A DNA stretch of 64,000 bases from Brugia malayi (taxonomy: Eukaryota > Nematoda > Chromadorea > Rhabditida > Onchocercidae), in the NCBI RefSeq assembly GCF_000002995.4, contig NW_025062475.1:248001-312000 (forward strand), given 5' to 3'. How positions within the stretch are numbered: position 1 is the first letter of the stretch; each line of letters begins with the position of its first letter. The notes beneath the pieces were generated by a model that saw nothing but the letters and a program-made list of their open reading frames with translations, did not search any database and was not told the DNA's origin. This document shows positions 14,404 to 24,300 of the stretch, in pieces. A program made the translations under genes and the position numbers.

Positions 14404-17400
14404 ATGCCAACTGGTAAGCCAACATATCGTCGTAATATCATTGATGATGATAATAATGATAATGATCAACAACAATCACGTTTTCCGGATTTCAAAGAAC
14501 CACCACCACCTATTATTCCGGATAATATTGAGTATAAATTACACGTAACTGGATTACGTAAAAAACGACTATGGATTTTGTTGGTATTTTTAATGGTGCT
14601 AACAATTATTACACTCATCTTATTGATTGTAAGCCTTTTTGCATTTTGTAGAAATAATTTTTTTTTTTCTTCCTCTTTTTTTTTTTTTTTTGTGATAATT
14701 ATTAATTTTATTTATTTATTTTTTTGGTTAATGAAGTTGAATTATTTTTCAAATAAATTTCTAAAGTGTTGATAGATGTTGATGGAATTTCTAAAGTAAT
14801 ATTAAAATAATGACGATGAATAGATAATATTAAAATATAATGAAGATGAGTAGTTCATAAACTTTCGTATTATTTCGTATAATTTATACTATTATTGTAT
14901 ATTATAATTATTATTATTATTATCACCATTATTATTTAAGTAATTCATAAACTTTCTTTAATTTAATTCAATTTAATTCAATTATTGTTATTATTATCCA
15001 TTTTTTTGTTAATCTTATTATTTAATCTGATATAAGAATTCAAATATGTAATAATTGTAGAAAAATAAATAATTATTTTAAGCTAATCCATCGATAGTTC
15101 GTTTTACTTTTTTCTAATAAAATTTAATTATTTCATTACAAATATTTTCAGTTAAATATTTTCATTGTTCATGTGTTGGGTATATCAACGAGAGGTATGA
15201 AATATCTTCAATTCCATAATCGATATCATCCAGAAAATGATAAAGATGATGTTGTTTTGCAATTCTCAGCTAATGAAATTCATTTGGGTAAAGTAATTGC
15301 AAAAAGTGGTACTGTTTATGGTAGTGCAGGAAAAGATTTGGCAATTGTAGGTTCCAGGGTAAGCTATTTCAATTTTTTTTTTTTTTGAAAATGATTTTTA
15401 GAATTTAAAAAAGAAAAAAGATTTTTTTCTTCTTTTTTTTTTTTTTAAATGTAAATGTAAGATATTTTATGTTAATTATTCAATGGATTTACTTGAAATA
15501 TGACAAATTGAGTGAACAGATAGTGTTATTTTATACATATAATAAGTGACATTAAAATTATTTTAAAAAATTATCATTCAAAAATAATATTATTAGGTTT
15601 TTTTTTTTCTCATTTATTTTATTTTTAATTTATTTTGCATATGTTAATTTTAATTTTATTAGTTGATTTCTCTAATTTTTATTTGATTAATATTTTTACA
15701 TAGAATTCAATAGAACTTATATTTAATGTATATTTTTCTCCCTCTTTTGAAGTTTTTGTCTGGAAGAAGTGTAACTAATCATAAATAATTAAACTATTCC
15801 ATAAATAATTCAAAAAAAAAAAAAATAAATAAATAAATAATAAAAACATCGTAAATTACCAATTACAAATTAAAAAATTACTTATAAATTATTTGTTTAT
15901 TTATTTTTTAGGTAATAGTTAGCAGTAAATCAACGGAAAATCGTCTAATACTACAGGATGGCATTTGTCGTTTCGAGAATAGCAAACAATTTACCGTTTG
16001 TCATTACAATCATTTATGATTTATTGAAATCATTAAAAGAATTTTTTTCTTAAAAAAAAAAAAAAAAAAGAGCTAAAAATTTAAAGCAAAAACCTAAAAT
16101 TAATTGATTAATTGGTTTGAAGAAATAAAATGTCAAAAAAAAAAAAAAAAGTTTTTGTTAAATTAGTTATAGCTAAGTGAAATTTTGCAGATAAAAAATA
16201 CATTTCGATCATACTTCAATGCCGAACGACCATTATTTCGTGTTGACAAACGAATTAAGAAAATATCAACTGCTCAAATTATAACAGATAAAGTTCATTC
16301 TTTCTAGAATTTTTTTTTTTTGAATTTTGATCTGAAAATGATTTAAAAATTTGATCTAAAAAGTAAAGAAGTAAATCTAAAAATGATCTTTGTAATACTA
16401 ATTCTAAATAAGTAAAAAAAAATTACTAAAATGTTTTAAAAAAAAAGAATGAAATTCTAATTTCTTAATTTAGATTAAAGATTGAAAGATTAGCTCTGCT
16501 TAAAGCTAATCTTTCAGAATTTCATACTTTTTTTTTTGAGCTGAAATAATTGAATTGAAATATTTAAGGAAATTTATGTATAAATAATTTATTTCAATAA
16601 TGATAGTTTGAATTTTGTATGGCTTAAATAACTGGTCAAATAAGATGAAGAAAGAATAGCATTTAAATTTGAGTACAATTACAGTCTCTTAAATTTGAAT
16701 ATAATTATGATATGCTTAATTGTAATTTTTTTTTTTTAAATAATTATTATTATAGAATTAAATTTACTTAAATATATAAATGCCCTATAAACATACACTT
16801 AAATATGTATATTTTAAATATACATTCAAATTTTATAATTAAATTCAAATTTGTTTTACAACTCAATCAAATGAAAATTAATTCGTTCTTTTTTGAATAA
16901 TTTTTAGATACGTTCACCGGTCAATGATAATTTATCAGTGAATGTGATTAATTTGGGATTACGTGGTAATGAAGGAATACATTTTGAGGCAAAACGAATA
17001 AATTTAACTGCCGGAAATGGTATTTCAATAGGAACAACGGTATGACTAATTAATAATTTTAATTTATTTCAGTTAAAAAAAAAAAAAAAAAGGAAATATT
17101 CTCACTTATTTTCTTTAATTCAAATTACAAACAAATACGCTTAAAAGGTCTATTTTCTATTTTTTTTTTTTTTATTTGTGATATTTCTTTTACAGTAACA
17201 TTTCATACTTAATCTTATCAGAACTGATCTTATCAATTAGTGCTAATTTGGAATGTTTATTTATTTATTTGTTTTTTTTTTTTTTTCTTTTTAGCAACGA
17301 ATGCGAATGCAAACTTTTTTCATAATTTTTAACTTTTTATAGCTATTTTTGTTGAAAATTTTGTGCTAATTTTAAATTGATCATTGCTAATTTATAATTT

Positions 17401-17794
17401 CATTTAGCTGTAACACTTTTCTTTTATCACAAAGATCATTGAGAATTTCTTATCACAAAGGTTTTATCACAAAGATCATTGAGAATTTCTTATCACAAAG
17501 ATTATAAAATGTAAAATGAATTTAGCAGAAACCTTTGATTTTTTGTCACATAACTTTGATGACAATTTCAATTTTTCTTTTTTTTTTTTCTTTCAGACTG
17601 ATGGCCTAATAATGTTTTCAACCAAGAAACTCTATTTTGGTAATAGTCGGAAAACACTACCGTTAAGCTCGTCTCCTTCATTAACTGCTTCAATTGATGC
17701 TTTACGAGTTTGTGTTTGTATGTCATCAAAGCCTAGGCTATTTGTTGTGGCCGGTAATAAGCAATGTAATGCACCGCAAGGCTTCTGTAATTAA
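14404..17794 (+). CDS. sgcb-1: Beta-sarcoglycan
   Basis: A single-pass type II membrane protein of the sarcoglycan subcomplex of the dystrophin-glycoprotein complex, which stabilises the muscle plasma membrane. Six exons, all phase 0: 14404-14628, 15152-15358, 15912-15995, 16191-16292, 16908-17039, 17597-17794, giving 315 residues (human beta-sarcoglycan 318). A polar acidic and proline-rich cytoplasmic head ends in TGLRKKR, matching TGLRGRK of human SGCB, followed by a transmembrane helix at ~56-80. The extracellular part contains LRGNEGIHFEAKRI, close to the SGCB VRGNEG motif. It has N-x-S/T sites (NLS, NLT) and ends in the cysteine cluster CVC...C...C typical of beta/gamma/delta sarcoglycans. 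The LRGNEG block favours beta over gamma/delta. The 5' splice sites after exons 3 and 4 (GTTTGT, GTTCAT) are weak, so those two boundaries are the least certain. ATG 14404 is the first in frame after a stop; a 17-codon upstream ORF precedes it. Confidence 0.92.
16449..16526. repeat. Interrupted inverted repeat in sarcoglycan intron 4
   Basis: Inner arms of 13 bp (TGAAAGATTAGCT at 16483-16495 and its complement at 16504-16516) enclose an 8-nt loop. Outer arms ATGAAATTCT at 16449-16458 and AGAATTTCAT just after the inner arm also pair. The left side carries about 24 extra unpaired bases. It could fold in the intron RNA or be the remnant of a small transposable element. Confidence 0.55.
17422..17500 (+). 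repeat. Exact 40-bp tandem duplication in sarcoglycan intron 5
   Basis: A block containing ATCACAAAGATCATTGAG is present twice with a 40-bp period and no mismatch that I can see, about 95 bp before the exon 6 acceptor. It looks recent. Confidence 0.8.
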
Positions 17795-18458
17795 TATATA
17801 ATAATTTGAATTGTTTGAATTGTTTTAATTGAAATATGATTAAAACTTTTAAGCAAAACATTTGAATTAAATGCAAATATCCATTAATTAATTTGTTCTC
17901 TTTAACTTATATGCTAGCAATTTATTGTTTATTTATTGATTAATTAGGAACAATGTCTATCGTTTCTAGAAAAATTGTTTTAATTCACTCCAAATGTTCA
18001 AATTTAAATTTACAATTTGTTGATTGATTAGCTTCAATTTTAGGATTTAAGCAAGCAATATTGTTTAATTATCAATTATATTTATATTTTAATTTCAGTA
18101 CTTTTTTTTTCTTTTTTTGTTATTAACAAATGAATAAGAAAAGAGAAATCTGCATTGACTGATAGTTTATGTAAACAAATTTAATAATTTATTTTACATA
18201 AATTTTAAATCAAAATGAATTTCAACATTTTCACACTTTCTTAATGATGTAATTGCAAAAGTTATTTTTACTTTTAAAATGTTATACTCTTTCTGTTCTG
18301 AATTATTTATAACATTTATAAAGTCTAATTGGCATTTTTTTGTTTGTCCATTTTCAGAATAACTTGAACTATCTCAAATAGAGCTTATGATAATTTCAAA
18401 TTTCATTTATTTTATAACTATATTGTAAGTGTTTGCATTCGGATTTTTGATTATACAA

Positions 18459-18464
18459 AATAAA
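18459..18464 (+). terminator. Candidate poly(A) signal of beta-sarcoglycan
   Basis: AATAAA followed by several AAATAA repeats, 665 nt downstream of the stop. It is the first exact hexamer that I noticed after the gene. Confidence 0.35.
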
Positions 18465-19529
18465 TAAGTAAACAAATAAACAAATAAATAAATAATTGGC
18501 ATAATTTTATCATGAAAAAGAAAAAAAAAAAATCTAAAAAGAGATTGGAATCGCTTAGTGAATGGATGACAAATGTTTCATAGGATGACACTGTGCTCTT
18601 TTTCGTTGGACACTTGCTGGTCAGTCAATATATTGTCATCTTCACATCTGTTTTGTTTGTATGACCTCTGACTCATCCTCTTCTCCTGGAAAATTTCATT
18701 TTCTCTTTAAAAAATTAACTTTCTTTTTTAGTATTATGCATATTTAATCGAACATTTTTACACATAAATATCAAATTAAAAGCTTAGAGTTTAATTTGAC
18801 CTTTACCTATTGCTATCATTAGTGAGAATAAAGTAAGTAAATAAAGAAGTTAAATATTTTAATTATACACATAATGAAGTACTGTTCAACTTACTTATTA
18901 CTTTGTTACTTTATAACTTACTTATCACTTCGCTGATTATATCAATTTGATCAATTCATTCATTTCAAACTGATTGCATTAATTATTGAGCAAAAGAATT
19001 TATTCATGAAAATTACATTTTTAATCTTTTTAAATTGAATGAAAATGTTATGAAAAATAATCATTTTGTTTAGTACTATAAATAATCAAATTTAAAATTT
19101 AAAACTTAATTTAATTTTTTTGTTTTTATCATTAATGAGAAAGTGAATAATGTTTCCATCTTTTTTCTTTTTTTTTTTCTTATAAAATGTAAATTTTTAA
19201 TCGAAATTAAGTCAAATCAAAAAAAAAAAACGAAAATGTTTAAATCAATTTTATTGTATATCATAAAATTTTAATTTCATCGAAATAATCAATAATGAAA
19301 ATTTGTTGAAATATATATATTTAATGTTAAAAGAAATTAAATCACACAGATCTATTTTATCACATTTAGGTATATTCGCTCTTTTTCTTTCTCATTTTAA
19401 TTTCGGCGCTTTTGTCATCATTAACATTTGCGCAATTTATCTGACATTTTTATTTTAAAAAGGCTTTTTTTTTTTCATTTTTTGATTAATGATTATATTT
19501 GGTTAATATTTTTCTAACATTTAGCATTT

Positions 19530-19755
19530 TTCTCTTTTTTTTTCTTTTTCTCTCTCCTTCTCTCTGTCTCTTTTCGTAGATAGAGAGAGAGGGAGATTTG
19601 GTTTTTTTTCTTTTTTAATGAAAAAAAAAAAAAGAAAAATAAAATTGTTGTAATCCCGGAGAGAGATATGGACATCAAATTTATCATTTTTCTCATCTCT
19701 TTTTCTTCATCCATATTTTACCTTTCTTTTTTTTCTCTCTCTCTCTCTCTCTCTT
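19530..19755. repeat. CT-rich microsatellite block
   Basis: Pyrimidine-rich DNA with CTCTCT runs (notably about 19736-19754) and a complementary GAGAGA run near 19582-19594. It is flanked by T tracts and can slip in replication. No coding role seen. Confidence 0.6.
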
Positions 19756-20334
19756 TTATTTTCCCCTCTTTCACTTCTTAAAATTTCATTTTTTTTTTCT
19801 TTTTTATTGGCTATAACTGTGACATTTTGATTGTCACATCAATTCATTGATAACTTTTCATCGAAAGTTTATTTAAAGTAATATAAATTTTTTCCATCAA
19901 AAAAAAAAAAAAAAAAAGAACTTTCATTGAAATTTAATAGTATAAGCAAACAAATTAATAAAATGATTTTTCATCCCTAATAGTTAAATATTTAAAAAAA
20001 AAATTATCAAATATATGCCTAGTTAATAAGATAGGACAAGTAGCTAAGCTATTAAGGATAAAACAAATATTTTTATGTAAAAAAAATTTTGCTCAGTAAA
20101 AATTTTAATTATTTTAGATATTTGTGATAGGAAATTAGTTAGCACATTTATCTGTTTATGTCTTTATTTCAAAAATTCATTTTATTTATAATTTAAATTT
20201 TGTTTTTTTCTTTTTTTTTTTTTTTAATTTTTTCCCTTGCCTAAATATGCTAATTTTTGTATCATCAAGAATTCTCGATTCTAACTTAATCATTTGAAAT
20301 AATAAATGAATTTAATGCAATAGATTGTAAAATT

Positions 20335-21355
20335 ATGAATGTTAAAATAATAATTTTTCAAAGAAGGAAACTTTTCCGGTTATCATATTATCAGGAAAAA
20401 AAGTTTATTGGCCAACAAGTGCTAATGGAAAATAGTGGCAATGTTTCACGTGATGATGAATTACATATTACTAACGTTAAACTATACGTGGAATCAACGT
20501 ATGCAAATGGTCAAAATTTAACTGAGCAAACTTATCCGGCATTATTAATCCGGTCACAGAAAGCAATTCCGAAATTAGTGAAATATCTTTATAGTCATTT
20601 AGCTTCATATTCCTGTCATACTGATGAGAGCATTCCTGATATGATCATTTCGTTAATTTCCGATGAAAATATTATTGGTTTACAGGTAATTAATTCATTT
20701 CATATCTCTGAAATATTACCTTTATTATTAATTTAGATTTGACATTCATACAAGTAAAAAAAAGAAAGAGTTATTTCCTTAATTATTATTTAAATTATAA
20801 ACAAATTGTTGTCATTTTTTGATTTTCCCACCTTTCATTAATCTTTCGATACTTAAAATCTTAAAAAAAAAGCATAATAAACAATCTTTATCAAAAAAAT
20901 TTATACTTTTTTTGTAATTTTTTCCTTTTTTTTTTCTTCCCTAAACCTTTAAAATTAAACTGACAACAATTTGACCTTTCAAGTTTTTAAATAATTTTAT
21001 TAGAAAAAAAAAAAAAAAAAAAGAAAACAAAACGATTTGTTTATTAATATTTTCTTTTCTATTCCTTCACATTTTGTAATTTTTTCCTCTTTTTTTTTTT
21101 CAAAAAAAAAAGTGTCCAAAGATAATGAAAATGAAATAAGAAATATTACAGAAACAAAAACAAATTGAAAAAGGTTTATCAAAAATTATTTTCAATTGTA
21201 ATTCATGGCTGATAACATCAGGTAAAGCAAATGATCCATTAGCATGTGTTGCTAGAAATATTATCTATGCTAAGGAATCATCAGTAAGTTAAATTTTGAA
21301 ATATTTCCTTACAAAATTTACAAGTATTTTTTTAAAAAGAAAAAACTTAATTTTC

Positions 21356-21387
<32 letters not shown>

Positions 21388-24300
21388 TATTTTTTGTAAA
21401 TTATAAAATTAATAAAATTTGCAATATGCTATGAGTGTATAATTAAATATGTAAATTAACAATGATAATTTTGTTAATAATAAATGATAAATTTAGAATT
21501 TAACAAATGTTGATACATTGCTATTAGTTATCAATGATAATAGCTGTGTGATTAATGATCAACAATTGTATCATATACCAATGATTGATATTCAATGTAA
21601 AACAATTTTAATTTTATGGATGGAGCAATTATTTCCAATTAATAAATTAGCATTGTTTAGAAGTATCATTGCAATGAAACTCTCAATACAACCACCTGGT
21701 AAAATTTTAAAAAAATTAAAAAATATAAAAAAGTAGTAAAAATTTTTAAAAATATTTAGTTAAAAAGTATGGTAAAATTTTTCAAAAATATATGATAAAA
21801 ATAAACGATAATTTCTCTTATCATACATATCATTCCATTCCAATAAGAAATCACTAAATGAGATTATATTTGAAATATCACAGAATAATATCACAAAATA
21901 GATAACATTATAGCTAATTATCATATTACTTATTATTACTAGTATTATCAAGTTAAAACTATCATATAACTTATTATTACTAGTATTATCAAGTTAAAAC
22001 TATCATATAACTTATTATTACTAGTATTATTAAGTTAAAACTATCATATAACTTATTATTACTAGTATTATTAAGTTAAAACTATCATATAACTTATTAT
22101 TACTAGTATTATTAAGTTAAAACTATCATATAACTTATTATTACTAGTATTATTAAGTTAAAACTATCATATAACTTATTATTACTAGTATTATTAAGTT
22201 AAAACTATCATATAACTTATTATTACTAGTATTATTAAGTTAAAACTATCATATAACTTATTATTACTAGTATTATTAAGTTAAAACTATCATATAACTT
22301 ATTATTACTAGTATTATTAAGTTAAAACTATCATATAATTTATTATTACTAGTATTATTAAGCTATTTTACGCAACAATAATAATAATTAGTTTTTCTAT
22401 AAAATTTTTTAACTTATAGTAATAATAATAATAATTAATTTTTCTATAAAATTTTTTAAGTTATAAATAAAATAATCATGAAAAATTTGTTATAAATTTT
22501 TTTAGCATTACTAATTGATGCACCACAAAGTGATAGTAATCTTTGCTTATCACCACAGACAGCATTGTTATCACCTAATAAATATGAAAAATTACCTATT
22601 GCTGTAGCATTATTTTGTGGCAGTGAATTAGCATCAATTGCTGAACTTCGAGCACATTTACAGTGTGGCATATCAGTGATTGTTTTACAGGTAAGTTAAA
22701 TTATACATTTAAAAAATATTTTATCAAAACTTTTTTCAAATAATCTAAAATAATTATTGCATAATTAAAAATAATAAAATGATAATAAATAATCCTAAGA
22801 AAAAAAAAATAATAATTATTGTATAATAATTTTAAAATGATAATAATAATAAAAGTATTTCAAATTAATAAAAGAAAGAATTATTCTTTTTTAAATTTCA
22901 AAAATTTTCATTATTGTTTGAAAAAAAAAAAAAAAAAAAAGAAATTTTAGGATGGTAGTGAATTATGTGCTCTATTATACCATTCCTGGTTACTATATCG
23001 TAATTCAATATTTCATTTTGAAAATTGGTTAGAATGGTTAAATTTGGAATTATGTAATTTAGCACCGAATAGTCTTTTATCTAACGATGAATTAATTAAT
23101 GAAACTAAAGAAAATATTATTGCATCATTAGCTATTGCTTGTGGTAATGTACCATTATTATCATTTATACTTATTGAACAGGTAATTCTTTTTTAAATTT
23201 TTAAATTTTTTAAATTATTACTTACTAATCATTCATTCATTACTTATTTAATTCCATTTAAAATTTCATATATTTCTTGAACAGGTGAATCTTTTTTAAA
23301 TTTTTTAAATTATTACTTACTAATTATTCATTCATTACTTATTTGATTCCACTTAAAATTTCATATATTTCTTGAACAGGTGAATCTTTTTTAAATTTTT
23401 TAAATTATTACTTACTAATCATTCATTCATTACTTATTTGATTCCACTTAAAATTTCATATATTTCTTGAACAGGTGAATCTTTTTTAAATTTTTTAAAT
23501 TATTACTTACTAATCATTCATTCATTACTTATTTGATTCCATTTAAATTTTCATATATTTCTTGAACAGGTAATTTTTTTTTTTTTTTTTTAATTTTTTA
23601 AAATATTACTTATTATTCATTCATTATTTATTTGTTTCCATTTAAAATTTTATATGCTAAAATGTTATTTTAAAGGTGTTTTTTTTTTCCTTTTAAATTT
23701 TAAAACTTTGAACTTTTTTTTTCTAATAATTCTAAATTTAATTTCATATTTTATATTTTAGATTGATAATTTATGTGATCATTTTTTAAAATTATCTATG
23801 CAAAGTGCTATTGATACAAATGACATTCATCGTTTATTACGCCTTGCAGTAAAACTTAATGTTTCATCGATTATTTTATCCACTGATCTTACCACACTTT
23901 ATGCTAATATGGTAAAAAAAAAAAATTTTTTTTAAAATTATTAAATCTTACAATTATTGAATAAAACAATTTTAAATTATTGATTGTTACAAATGTAAAA
24001 TAATCTAAATTTTTGCTATAAATGTGAATTTTTGTTTCTTATTTCATGTTTAATTAATCTTTTTATCAAATTTTATTGATACTTTCGTTTTGAAAAAATG
24101 GTAATATTTAATAATTAAATCAAATTCAAGAGAATTTTTTTAAAAAAAAAAAAAGTAATGAGAAAAGATTTTATTAGACTTTAATAAATTTAAACATTTA
24201 ATTGAAACTTTTAACATTTCGATGAAAGAATTGATGAAGTTAAATAAATTTGACAATTTTTTTTTTTTTTTTTGAGGATATCAGTGATCTTTTTGAAGAG

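Larger units (their letters stand above)
17795..20334. other. Gene-poor spacer between sarcoglycan and TRPM
   Basis: Mostly extreme AT-rich DNA. AATAAA at 18459-18464 (665 nt after the sarcoglycan stop) is a candidate poly(A) signal. A short island of higher GC at about 18585-18700 has splice-like borders on both strands and is discussed as a finding. A smaller one lies near 19385-19445. A CT/GA microsatellite occupies parts of 19530-19755. No supported gene. Confidence 0.55.

Noticed and set aside
19514..19714. Minus-strand ORF starting MDEEKEMRKMINLM
   Set aside because: It runs into a T/A tract with no donor and sits in the CT microsatellite; cannot be joined to the 18.6-kb island.
21926..22366. 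Regular direct repeats resembling a CRISPR array
   Set aside because: Units are directly contiguous with no unique spacers, and the locus is an intron of a eukaryotic gene.
22456..22671. Minus-strand ORF of 71 codons
   Set aside because: Antisense of TRPM exon 4, which has splice sites, frame and TRPM similarity.
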